From Gnetum montanum (lineage: Eukaryota > Streptophyta > Gnetopsida > Gnetales > Gnetaceae), in the NCBI GenBank assembly GCA_015680685.1, contig MNCI01026525.1, positions 357,758 to 421,757 of the forward strand: a DNA stretch of 64,000 nt, read 5' to 3'. Position 1 is the stretch's first letter. Every line of letters starts with the position of its first letter. Position numbers and translations under genes: made by a program. The notes beneath the pieces are model-generated. The model worked only from the letters and a program-made list of their open reading frames with translations. It did not search any database and was not told the origin of the DNA. Below are positions 25,142 to 35,989 of this stretch, in pieces.

Positions 25142-26381
25142 TGTCGACCCTTTAGTGTGTTTTGATATGTCCAAAACATTCAGTAAAATGGAGTCAAAGA
25201 TTTTTTTCATGGTTGTATAACTATTGTATTTGTAGAACATAGTACATGGGAAACCAAGATAAGCTGAAGAGGATAAGAAAAGAACTGTTTAGAGCTCAAA
25301 GGAGGAGGTCATCCACATGATCTTTAAATGAATATTCAAAGAACATGAACAAGGACTAAATGTTGTACAAGAAAAGCTATCATCATCAAAGCATGCAGAA
25401 GATCAAGACTATGAATATGAAATAATGCATTCAAAAGGCAAAGGAAGATGAAGATAGACATCTCTGGAAAGCAAAAGACATCTTGGTAGAATTGAAGTAA
25501 ACTTAAACAAATATGTCTTTAGAAAAAATAGACATCTTTCCCAAAAAAAGACATATTTCATGAAACAAATATGTCTTTACAGAATGCATATCAAGTTTAG
25601 AAAGATGTCTTCCTAAAGACAAACACATATTCCATGATGGAAACTTCAAAAAGACATCTTTTAAGAAATAAAGACATCTTCCTAGTATTGAAGGAAAATT
25701 CAGAGAGACAACTCAACCACAAGAAAGAAATCTCCCATGACCATTATTGACCATTAGCTAGCCATTGCACAAGTTCTAAGATGGATTTAGAAAGACAATA
25801 GCTATAAGAAGACTTGATGTGCATTGGGAAATGTGCAAGCCTTGTTATATTCATTATACAATTATTTGTAATCATTCAATTCTCTGTTGCTCCTCATTGT
25901 TTTATCATTTTTGCACTATAAAGTGTGTTGTAACTAATTGTACAAGGATCAACAAATTCAGTTGCAATTCTCCCTTGTAATTCTTGTTCTTGTTGCCTTA
26001 TGAGATTGATGTGCTTGAGCTTATCGAGATCCTACAAGATTGAGTTGTTGATGCTACAGTACAACACTTCGATGTGATGTGAAGCTCAAGATTGTAAAGG
26101 TTGTGGAAGCCTTGAAACCACATTTCCAAGCCTAACAAGACCTTGCAAGGTTGAGCGATTAGTGCTACAGTATAGCACTCTAGAGTGGGGCTTGAAGACT
26201 ATATAGCGTGTGGATCCTTTAACCATATTTAGAGAGCAGAGGTGTGCTTGCGATCTACCCTTTGAGCATGAAGTACCCAATTTGGGGAACCACATAAATT
26301 TATGTGTGTGCTTTATTTTATAAAGGTTTGATTTGAGGAACTTATTCATCCCCCCCCCCCTTCTAATTTCTACAATCCACA
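25142..26381 (+). repeat. 5' LTR of the gag-only element
   Basis: 1240 bp, starting TGTCGACCC and ending CAATCCACA. Its partner 29999-31260 starts TGTGGACCC and ends the same way. The middle part (about 25455-25710) holds many copies of AGACATCT or its complement. Near 26340 it contains a run of C. Confidence 0.88.
25450..25715. promoter_or_regulatory. Cluster of AGACATCT / AGATGTCT motifs in the 5' LTR
   Basis: The octamer AGACATCT, its complement or one-mismatch forms occur about ten times in 260 bp (for example near 25455, 25476, 25533, 25608, 25662 and 25680). The 3' LTR shows the same cluster at 30310-30600. Their position in U3, upstream of the presumed start, is where LTR enhancers lie. 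The regulatory role is inferred. Confidence 0.4.
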
Positions 26382-26383
26382 AG

Positions 26384-26396
26384 TGGTATCAGAGCC
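26384..26396 (+). other. Primer binding site, initiator tRNA-Met type
   Basis: TGGTATCAGAGCC lies two bases after the LTR end. This is the standard minus-strand primer site of plant copia elements, and here it is undecayed. Confidence 0.9.
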
Positions 26397-26436
26397 TAGA
26401 ACTCTTCTCTATCATCATCAACTTCAAGAGTGAACA

Positions 26437-27350
26437 ATGGAAGGGACATCTTACACAAAGCCACCCATGTTCAACAAATTCAACTTTGCCTATTGGAAAG
26501 CTAGAATGCAAGGGTTCTTCAAATCCATGGAGTTTGAATTCTAAGAGTCAATCTTGGAAGGCTATGCTCCACTAGTCAAAGACACCACTGGCATCATCAA
26601 GCCTCACAACAAATGGTCTCAAGAGGAAAAGGATAAGTTCATGTTTGATTCAAAAGAAAAAAAAAATTATATTATGCATTGAATAAATCTAAATTTAATA
26701 GGATATCAAGATGTAAAACAGCCAAAGAAATTTGGAAAACTTTAAAAGCTACTTATGAAGAAACCTCTAGTGTTAGGCAATCAAAATTTTTAATTTTACA
26801 AAGTGAATATGATAAACTCAAAATGAGAGAAGGTGAGAAAATAAAATATTGTTTTTATAGAGCTAACAATATTGTTGTAATAGTCATAGGAATAGGGAAG
26901 GATCTCTAAAAATCAATGTAATTATCAAAATGATCAAAACTCTTAAACTGAAGTTTATACCTAAGGTTAGAGTCATGGAGGAAATCAGAGATTTCTCAAC
27001 CCCAAAATTTGGGGAACTTCAAAGTGCTCTTATCGCCTATGAAATGAGTCTCATAAGTGAAGAAGCAATTCAAGAAAGACCTATTGCTTTAAAGACTATC
27101 TCCAAGGAGAAGGAGGTCAATGAGCATGATGAGGAAAATGAAGATGAGATTTCTCTTCTCTCAAGAAGACTACAATGATTTCTTACAAGAAGAAGCAAAG
27201 GGGCATCTCAGCAAAGACCTAATTTCTTCAAAGGTAGAGACAAAGGTAGAAATTTTTCAAATTCTTCTAATTTAGATTTTTCTTCTATAGAATGTTGGAT
27301 TTGTGGAGGAAGAGGCTATATGGCCTTTGGATGTCCCAAAAATCCAAGTG
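26437..27350 (+). pseudogene. Copia-type gag relic with zinc knuckle
   Basis: The ATG at 26437 opens M-E-G-T-S-Y-T-K-P-P, then NFAYWKARMQGFFKSM, typical of the plant copia gag N-terminus. The core continues at 26680-26880 (FNRISRCKTAKEIWKTLKAT, then LQSEYDKLKMREGEKI) and 26990-27180. A zinc knuckle CWICGGRGYMAFGCP stands at 27295-27340, with Tyr in place of the zinc-binding His (explained by CAT to TAT). Stops at 26541 and near 26680 and frame changes inactivate it. No protease follows. Confidence 0.8.
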
Positions 27351-29983
27351 ATAGCAAGGTATAGCCAAGGAATAGATCCAATGATGAGGAACCAAAAAAC
27401 ACCAAATTTTATACAAGTTGGGATGATGGTGAGAAAAGTGAAAATGAAACATGAAATTCTTCCAAAGATTCACATCTCATATGCATGGCACTTAATGATG
27501 AAGATTCCTCACCTGTGGCTGAATAAGATAGTAAGTGTCATAAGAGGTATAGTGAATTTAAAGAAGAAATTTTTCTTTTACATCATTTGATTAGGAAGGC
27601 AAAGAAACTAGTACTTTCTAATTTAGATGCTAAAGTGAAGGAATAAATCTCAAATATAAAAGCTAAGATTCAACAACTAACCTCTTTGAATAAGGATTGT
27701 AGCAAGATTCAAGAAGAAGAGACTCCTGAAAATCAACCAAAGAATTTAGAGGAAGCAACACATGAAAATGCTAAAGCTCAAGAATAGTAAGGTTTGATAA
27801 TAAGGATAATATTTTATTTATGTGTAAAAATTGTGGCAATAAGAAAGCTCTTAGCTATGATGATCAAAATAGGATTAATTCTTTGTCTTGTCAAAAAGGC
27901 CTTGGTAAGGAAATTGTGTAGGTACCAATAAGTGAGAATGAAGGGGAGCAGAGTCTTGAAAATAATGAAAAAGTGATCAAGAGTTTTATGACAAGAAAGA
28001 AGAGAAAATAGAGACATCATATACATGATCTAATGAAAGAGAACCTAAGGATGACGAAGTACCTCATGATAGGGGACCTCACCTTAAACTCCATTGATCT
28101 TCTCATTTTATTAGTAAGCAAGGTAAGTCAAGGTAAGTCTCTATCTCTTTGCTTGCTAGTTATTAAGGTTAGCATATGAAAAATCCTACATTATCTATGT
28201 CTTAGATCAAAAATGGTGGAATAAGTTTCTAGAGCATTTCTTATGTTCATAATATTGAAATAATTGGTTTTTTGAGAATTTATAATAGCACTCGTAATAA
28301 ATTCTCTTGGATCTCTATCTCATAGCAATTTTAGTTTTATTTCTTGCCTTGCATTTAGTCTTGCTTAATCTGAAATTCTATTAATGATTTGTTCCTATGC
28401 TCAAAATATTTGGGATGTTTTTTCCATTTATAATACAAACCTATAAAAATCTATCAATATTACTGGTTGAAAACCTAGATCTCCACAAATGAACTTAACG
28501 TTGACCTACAATTATAGTGTTTTTGTAATATTTGCATAAAGGCCCAAGATCAACACTACACATGTGTAGGGGGAGCCTGCTCCTCATTATTCATCTTCAT
28601 CTCGATGGACACCAATGTAGGGGGAGTCTATGGAGACTATGGCCAAGAACCACAATGAGCAAGAAAAGGACTTGAAGAGGTATTTTGTTTTGGAATGGTA
28701 AAGTCTTGAATGATTATTTGTTGCATATGAAGACTTCAATAGATATTTTATGCTTAACTAGATATATGAATCTATACTTAGTTCTCTTTTAGCATAAGTC
28801 TTTTTTGGTTGTGTTTGGTGTATTGCCTTGTACATAGCAAAATATGCATGTTTCTCTCATGACATTTATATTCTATTGATGATTTCTTTTGGTTGAGTCT
28901 AGAAATTCATGATGCCATTAAACAACTGTTTCTATTAGATCATTTTGTTTATGATCTTTGGTTTGGTCCTCCTTGTTTTTTAACTAACAACTCACCTATT
29001 CGATATTCAATTATAAGCTAAAGCAAGAAGTGCCCATTCTTGATGTTAGGAATAAGACTATAATCATTCCTTGCTTAGCAAAGTATCTACATGTTCTATC
29101 TAGTATGTTGTGCTAAAGTTTATTAACAGACTATTTTTTTTAACTTAATCATATTTAAATTAGTAGAAAATTTTAATGAGTATATGAATGTATATTTATT
29201 AGCATGTTTTATTTTTTGATCAATGGTTGTAACTGTTGCATTTCCTTGAACAAACAATAGAGTATGCATATCTCACTCATGGCTTCCTTATTCTCATGGA
29301 AATTTTTCTGAGAGCAATATATCAATGCAAGTCTTAATGAGACAACTAGATAGGATGCTTGTTCCTACCTATTCTACCTTTGGCCTTTAAAATTAACTAT
29401 TGATGGTTATTATTGAATTAATTGTAGCTCCTTGTTCTTGACATCAAAAGAGTAATTCTCAATTTCCACAATCATGCCTTAAGTGAAGGATGCAGTACAT
29501 TACTACATTTTGAGCAATAACTTGATGGTAATGTATATGTTGAATCTAACATCAAGGGTTTTCCATTGTGACATTGCATGACTATATTTGCCTCACCTTA
29601 AAGATATGTCCATGTTTTACAAAGATGGAGAAAATATGAACATTCCAAGCACCATGCACTACTAATGTCTTATCATTTTAGAGATTGGTTGCTTAATTTT
29701 TAAAGCCTTTACTTCACTTCAAGGTTGAATTTCACATAAAAGGTTTGGTTCTACTCTTACCAAATTTGGGGCACCTCTTCATTGACCTGATACATACATA
29801 TTTACTATACCTTTTTAAGATTATGAGTGCTACTTGGCTCATATATTATTTGGATATTATTTTTTTATCTTTTCTAAAACATTTTGAGCACATTATCCTT
29901 TTTGCTACTATTCAAAAAGGGGGAGAGTAGTATAATTGTGTTTGTATGATCACTACTCCATTTTTTTAAGTTTTGAACATCAC
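27351..29983 (+). other. Non-coding interior of the gag-only element
   Basis: Coiled-coil-like Lys/Glu-rich pieces can be read to about 27790 (IKAKIQQLTSLNKDCSKIQ), possibly a gag C-terminal extension. From about 28000 to 29983 no frame resembles protease, integrase, RT or RNase H on either strand. GTAGGGGGAG words occur at 28567 and 28617, resembling extra polypurine tracts. Confidence 0.55.
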
Positions 29984-29998
29984 AAAAAAGGGGGAGAT
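29984..29998 (+). other. Polypurine tract of the gag-only element
   Basis: AAAAAAGGGGGAGAT directly precedes the TG of the 3' LTR. Confidence 0.8.
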
Positions 29999-31260
29999 TG
30001 TGGACCCTTTAGTGTGTTTTGGTGTGTCCAAAATGTTAAGTAAAATGGAGTCAAAGGTTGTTTGCATGGCTATGTGGTTATTGTGCTTGTAGGACTTAGT
30101 ACATGGGAAACCAAGATAAGTTGAAAAGGACAAGAAACAAAGTATTTAGAGCTCAAAGGACAAGGTCAACAACATGATCTTCAAATGAATATTTAAAGAA
30201 TGTGAACAAAGATCAAATGTTGTACAAGCAAAGCTATCATCATCAAAGCATGCAAAAGATCAAGATTATGGACAAGGAACAATGCATTCAAAAGGTAAAG
30301 GAAGATGAAAATAGACATCTCTAGGAAGTGAAAGATGTCTTGGAAAAATTGGAGTAAACTCAAACAAAGACATCTTTAGAAATAGCAAGACATCTTTCTT
30401 AGACAAGGACGTCTTTCACGAGACAAAGACATCTTTTTAGAATGTAGATCAAGTTTAGAAATATGTCTTCCAAAAGACAAAGATGTCTTCCAAAAGACAA
30501 ATATGTCTTCTAGGATTGAGACTTTAGAAAGATGTATTTCAAGAAACAAAGACATCTTCCTAGTATTGCAGGAAAATTTAAAGAGACATATTAGGCATGA
30601 GAAATACATTTCCCATTACTATTATTGATTGTTAGCTAGCTGTTGCATAAGTTCTGAGATGGATTTAGAAACATTGTAGCTATAAGAAGACTTTATGTGC
30701 ATTGGGAAATATGCAAGCCTTATTGTATTTACTATACAATCATTTGTAATCATTGAATTCTTTGTTGCTCCTCATTTTTTTATTATTTTGGCATTGTAAA
30801 GTGTGCTATACATAACTATAAAAATATCAAAAAATTAAGTTGCAATTCTCCCTTGTAATTCTTATTCTTGTTTCCCTGCAAAGTTGATGTGTTTGAGCTT
30901 ATTGGGATCCTACGGGATTGAGTTTTTTGGTGCTGTGGTACAAAACTTCGGTGCAGAGCCTAAGATTGTAAAGGTTGTGAAAGCCTTGAAACCATATTTC
31001 CAAGCTTGACAGGACCTTATAGGGTTGAGTGATTGGTGCTGTGCTACAACACTCTAGAGTGGGGCTTGATAATTATACAAGGTGTGAATCCTTCAACCAC
31101 ATTTTGAGAGCAACAAAATCCAGAGGTATGCTTGCAATATACCCTCTAAGTGTGGACTACCCAAGCTGGGAAACCACATAAATTTTTGTGTACTTTGTTT
31201 TATAAAGGTTTAATTTGAAAAACTTATTCATCCTCCCCCTTCTAAGTTCTACAATCCACA
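29999..31260 (+). repeat. 3' LTR of the gag-only element
   Basis: 1262 bp, TGTGGACCC to CAATCCACA, followed by the actac duplication. It matches the 5' LTR throughout, with mostly transition differences. It includes the AGACATCT/AGATGTCT cluster at 30310-30600. Confidence 0.88.
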
Positions 31261-31730
31261 ACTACCTCTTTAGGAGTCAAGTCAAAATCATTTGCAAAGG
31301 CAATGTGCTTAGAGCCATCATCTCCAACATCTATGAATCTAGTGGTATAGCCTATTGGAAAGCCATAACAACTGAGCTTGACTTCATTACATCTCTCAAG
31401 CCTCAATGAAAGGTCAAGATATAGCCATACAACTTACTACTTCAACAATAGAAGACCATGCAACCACAAACCCCAAATTCCCTGATGAACATGTTAACAT
31501 TATTAGAAATGTACTTGTGGGCTATGAGGTGGTCATGAACTTTAATAGAGCTTTGATAGCCCATGCAAATAAATTCTTAGCTAACTAGGAAGGGCTTTTC
31601 TTGATCACCAAGGCTTATGGCAATGGAGCCTTCCACATAGCAAACATGAATGGTAATGAATTAGCTAATCTAGTCAATCATTCCTATCTATAACCATATT
31701 ATATCTAACAAATTTTCCTTGTAAGTACCA
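31261..31730 (+). pseudogene. Rest of RNase H fused to the integrase C-terminus, element B
   Basis: From 31261 the RNase H frame resumes (YLFRSQVKIICKGNVLRAII) and reaches the start of the second RNase H (GYEVVMNFNRALIAHAN, about 31520-31568). It then jumps straight to integrase C-terminal text (FLAN, a stop, then EGLFLITKAYGNGAFHIAN, about 31572-31640). In element A these two points are about 1.55 kb apart (about 4640 and 6195). An internal deletion therefore removed most of the second RNase H and the integrase core. Confidence 0.75.
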
Positions 31731-32451
31731 ACATCAACATCCACAACCATGATGACCTATAACAAGTGAACCCACTTTCCTTTCTCTCTCTCTTTTTGCA
31801 TAATGATTAAACTAAAAAATTTGGAACATATACAAGATGAAAATCCCTTTTTGGGTATAATGATTATGACCTTCAGTGACATGGTTCACTGATTCTTTCA
31901 TGTAACCCTATGCACTGTATTGTGATAACATGCTTTCTTTGTCTTGTTTTGTTGCTCTCTTGGAGTTGTGCTTGCAGGATAAAGCCTGGAGTCATCATGA
32001 AGATGCAACTCATTACACCAACAAGTCACCATGTGATCCCCAATGCACAAGATCTGGTGAGTTTATCCTATTGTACCAAGTGTGCTTATTGCACATCATT
32101 TCCATTACCTCTCCTTCAGCCTAATCTCGTAACCTAATTATAACATTTCTTATGCTAAGCAACAATGTTAACCCATCTACAATCATTTAACATCTCCTTC
32201 ATCATGCTCCACCTACAAGTTCATTGAGTGTAACACATCTTATTCAAAGGGAAAACCATCAAGTCTATTGAGTGTAACACATCTCACTCAATGGTAAAAC
32301 CATCAAGTCCATTGAGAGTAATACATCTCACTCAACAAGAAAACCAAAACAAACTTGGCCTTGGCAATGAAACCCAATGAAGATTTCACCTAAAAAAATG
32401 GAAAAGCAAATTACCAAGAAGCCTAATAGCCAAAGAAACCTTGGAGTGAGA
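31731..32451 (+). other. 3' untranslated spacer of element B
   Basis: No gene is seen. Text near 31980-32060 parallels 6680-6780 of element A. At 32218-32345 three ~50-bp units with TCATTGAGTGTAACACATCT occur. Two candidate polypurine stretches (32392-32404 and 32441-32451) precede possible LTR starts. Confidence 0.45.
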
Positions 32452-34188
32452 TGTTGGTTCCTCAAAACTATTACTGAGTGACCAACACTTCAAAGCATGA
32501 AGCCTTAATTGATTACTCAACGTGTCTTTGTTATATCATAGCCATGATGTTAACCTACAAAACTCATTTCTAACCCTCATAACCAAATACCATCTATGAA
32601 TTTTATCATCTTATCATAAACTTATTCCATTGTCATAAGCACTCTTTGGCATGGTTTGACACTATAGGATCAAGCATGGAGAGTAAACTTTGGTGACAGG
32701 TTTACAATGGTGTTTTTTATTTTTTGTCAATATCTCTTGAGTCAATCCTCCAAACGTCAACAAGAAGAACCAATGAAACACTAGCAAGAAGGCACATGTT
32801 GTAACCTACAACCTTCACCACCTAACTTGAGGGAATATTTTCTTATAAATGTAAGGTTAGTATCCCATGAGTTGTAATCTTGCATACTTTAGTTTGTTGG
32901 AGCTAAAAAATGCCTCATAAGTTGTTACTACCTCACTTCCCAATTAGAAGAAGTGCTATTATGCCTATATATGGCCTTGGGAAGGCTAAAATTACCTTAG
33001 GGACTACTAAATTTGGCATTTTCATGGGTTTTTATAGAAGTATATCCTTAACTACGCTAAAGCCATCAAACCCCAACATACAAGGTGTTGGATTTTCACT
33101 TTCTAGCAACAACACTCAACATAGTCAACATAAAACCCATGTGTAGCTACAGGACCAACATTGGTGTTGTTGGGTTTTACATTTTTCCAATAATGACCAA
33201 TGTAGTCATAACATTTTCCAAGTGGTAGCAACATGGCTAGCGTAGCCATATCAAATCTTCCACAGCTGTACTTTGGCCAACGTAGTCACCATGATTTCAG
33301 CAAATTTCAACAACACATAGCATAGTCTTCAAATTCAACATAGTCAAGGTGAAGGCTAGCATAGTCAAAAAATTTCATTTACTATTTTCAGTATGCGGAT
33401 AAGTTTTGATGACCTTGGTGTATCAAAACTTACCAAAAATGGTCAACTACACTAAAAATCATAGCCATTACACCTACAAAAAAAACTCCAATTTGGTAAC
33501 AATCATGGTATTAATTTGTAGCATTAAATCAACACCCTAATGCCTATAAAACCCAATCTTGAACACCAAATTGAGGTTCCAAACATTTTTGTAACCAAGA
33601 AACTAAGTAACCTTTGCAACCTCAAGCATTTTTATACCCATTTCTTAGCATTCGTAAAGATTTTGGAAGTAATTGGCATCTACCTAAGCATCAAGACTCT
33701 TAGCATAGTCCCACTACTACCAAATTCAAACATCATTGATCACACCATTTCCACCCAAAAGTTGCAAATTTGAGCCAAAACCATCAAGGAGTTGCAAGAG
33801 ATTGAAACTAGGAAGTACTTAGACCATGGAGATCAACTGCAACCAGTCAGCTCCAATAGGCTTCAAGCTCCATTCAAGCTAGCTTCTTATGCTTTGAGCA
33901 TCCATCTATACTCTTTGAACTTTCTCACTTTCATTTAATAAAATTTTTAGTTCATTTGTAGTACAAATTTTACTTAAAGTTTATTTCTATGATATTCTAT
34001 TTTTCTTTGAATCTGTAATTTCATTTGTATTTTCATTTCCATTTATACTTTGTAAGTCCCTAGGTGATCGACAAGACTATCTAGGACATCTTGAATCTTG
34101 CTTTTTGAAGGCTCATGGAATTTAAGGTTAAAATTATCATAGCCTAGGATTTTTGGTTTTCTAGCAATCAAATAGTCTAAGCACTACA
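32452..34188 (+). repeat. 3' LTR of gypsy element B
   Basis: Starts TGTTGGTTCC and ends AAGCACTACA. U3 (to about 33470) has the ACTA/TAGT-type palindromic words (33185-33360). A TATA-like CCTATAAAACCCA is at about 33541 and AATAAAATT near 33937. The last ~700 bp match 9037-9721, and the whole matches element A's LTR more loosely. Confidence 0.6.
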
Positions 34189-34229
34189 GTAGATAATGTA
34201 TCTTACTAGATGCAACTTAAATACTCAAT

Positions 34230-34640
34230 TTTCTTCTATTTTATCTCCGCTAGCTTCTTCTATGATTTACTTTCCAATATTATACATTTTACATTTTTAC
34301 TTAGAACTTGTTCAAAAACTATTTTGTGTCCATCTTTAATCAATTTGAATACTAATATTAAATTATGTCCTTTTAATGTTGGAGTGTAGTGCACATTCTT
34401 AATCTATACTAGTTGATCTACAATTTTCATATTAATTTCACTAATCCCTTTATACTTACAAATAACTCTAATATGTGTTATATCTTCACTAGCATTTATG
34501 ACATATAGGTTTTGGAAAATGTTATGATTTCCTTATACATGTCTAAAATATCTGAAATCAATCTACCATGTGTTATTTTTTACCTTGATTACTTTATCTT
34601 GACTCGTAATGTTCTTAATGATTGAGACTACTTCATCTTC
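34230..34640 (-). pseudogene. Copia protease relic
   Basis: Minus-strand translation gives a TW.ID start, NLYVINASEDITHIRVICK, then IKNVHYTPTLKGHNLI, then KLIKDGHKIVFEQ. This is the standard copia retropepsin with its flap and C-terminal block. The DSG catalytic triplet has become DFR or similar. It continues toward 34200 and is then cut by element B's LTR. Confidence 0.65.
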
Positions 34641-34699
34641 TAGCAAATTTACTTCATTCTTATGATAATTGTTCCAATTGTTATTATTATTTCTATTTC

Positions 34700-35640
34700 A
34701 CTTCTGTCAACCCATGTTTTTTTTAATAATTCTTTATTGTATGATAAAAGATCTTGGATTCTTAAGATTCAACCTGCAATCTTTAAGTATAAGTCCTCTC
34801 TTTTCATATATGTAAGTAGTTTTTTGTCTATTCATTTGATTATTAAATATTAAACATTGTTTATTATTGTAACATTGATACTATGTCCATTATCTTCCTT
34901 GGTTATTTCTTGGAGTATACATACTTGTTTTGGATTTTCTAAGTTCTATTCTAGTTCCATCTTTATTTCTTGCAACTTCAATCAAGCTATCAACATTGGA
35001 AAGTCTAGTCTCTCCCCCAAGGCATCAAGTGATTGTGTAAATCCTTTATACTTATCTAGAAATGCTCATAGGAGACAACTACCTCTTTCTTCATCACTTG
35101 CTCCTTCATTTCAATATTTCAGTTCTAATATAATTTCCTTCATATCTGTCATGAAATTTGTTAATTTCTATTCTATATTCATCTTCATTATTCATAATTT
35201 ATGAAGAGGTAATCTTTTCTTGCTTGATCTAGTGATCCAAACATCTTATATAGATATCCTCAAATTTTTGTAGTTGTGTTTATACCATACACTAGATGAG
35301 ATACCTTATCAAATATATTAGTATAGAGAATACTTAAGGCCCTATCATTTTATTCTCTCCCCTATTCATCATCAAGTCAAAATTTGGTGCTTATAATCAC
35401 ATGCCAAAGTCTACTAGTTCATAGAATGTTCTCTATTCTCTATGTCTAGGTCTTGTAGTTCTTCACCATAAGCTTCTACAAGTATATAACTATAATTTTG
35501 CTAATCAGTAATCTCAAAAGACTATTTTCTTTCTCTTCATTCAATTTCATATTGTATACGAAATTATTCACATCTTCAATATTTTCATTTTTTTCTTGTA
35601 GATTCCTGTTCATTATTCAATATTATGCCTTCTCCTTGCT
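34700..35640 (-). pseudogene. Copia gag relic
   Basis: On the minus strand, ALSILYTNIFDKVSHLVYG (about 35340), KMFGSLDQARKDYL (about 35240) and YKGFTQSLDALGE-like text (about 35035) match plant copia gag (UBN2-type) in order. Several frameshifts and stops are present. No zinc knuckle is clear. Confidence 0.65.
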
Positions 35641-35649
35641 CTAATACTA

Positions 35650-35989
35650 TGTTAAAATTAATGTAGTATCATTCAGAACCATTTTATAGGATTTTGGAAT
35701 ATATTGTAGTTGCTTTAAAATAATTTTGTAATTGATAATCTTATTTTATTTAAATAAATTCCTTTTATAATTTATATTCTTAGACCTTTTGATTAGTTTG
35801 TTCCTTAAATTACAAACAATAGTATTTCTTCTTAACTTCTTATCTTCTTCACCATACACTCTAACTTGAAACTTTCCAAACTTTTAACATAATGATGAGT
35901 CACAACTTATCATAAGCATCAAAACACTTTGTTATGAATTCGTAATACATCATCGTAATATACATACTTACAACTTGACTAACTTAACA
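35650..35989 (-). repeat. Candidate 5' LTR of the minus-strand copia relic
   Basis: A 340-bp segment bounded by perfect inverted hexamers TGTTAA (35650) and TTAACA (35984-35989). The primer-site relic abuts its inner end. The second LTR is not in the window, so this rests on the ends and the primer site only. Confidence 0.45.

Larger units (their letters stand above)
25142..31260 (+). mobile_element. Gag-only copia-type LTR retrotransposon nested in element B
   Basis: The element is 6119 bp, bounded by TG...CA LTRs (25142-26381 and 29999-31260) with 5-bp duplication actac. The primer site TGGTATCAGAGCC (26384-26396, initiator tRNA-Met type) follows the 5' LTR after two bases. A polypurine tract AAAAAAGGGGGAGAT precedes the 3' LTR. 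Inside there is a gag relic with a zinc knuckle at 26437-27350, then about 2.6 kb with no recognisable protease, integrase, RT or RNase H. This fits a non-autonomous terminal-repeat element with gag. The LTRs differ at about 16% of the first ~240 bases by my hand count, so the insertion is old. Confidence 0.85.
9037..34188 (+). mobile_element. Ty3/gypsy Tat/Ogre-like element B (outer element), interrupted
   Basis: A truncated 5' LTR (9037-9721) is followed by gag, protease, a long spacer with an antisense gene, tandem arrays, RT, an RNase H/integrase remnant and the 3' LTR (to 34188). Removing the nested element at 25142-31260 leaves about 19 kb in the window. With the missing 5' LTR part and linker the original would be about 20 kb, within the range known for Ogre-type elements. 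The missing 5' LTR segment should lie left of the window beyond element A. The right flank after 34188 begins gtaga and enters a minus-strand copia relic. Confidence 0.65.
34189..35989 (-). mobile_element. Minus-strand copia element relic, truncated by element B
   Basis: Read on the minus strand from 35989: an LTR candidate (35989-35650), a decayed tRNA-Met primer site (TAGTATTAGAGC, normal form TGGTATCAGAGC), gag, then protease. The relic stops at the right end of element B's LTR. The remaining protease, integrase and RT are expected left of the window if B inserted here. The frames are heavily broken. Confidence 0.6.

Noticed and set aside
34662-35204. Plus-strand frames rich in Ile and Ser
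   Set aside because: They are shadows of the minus-strand copia gag and protease relic.
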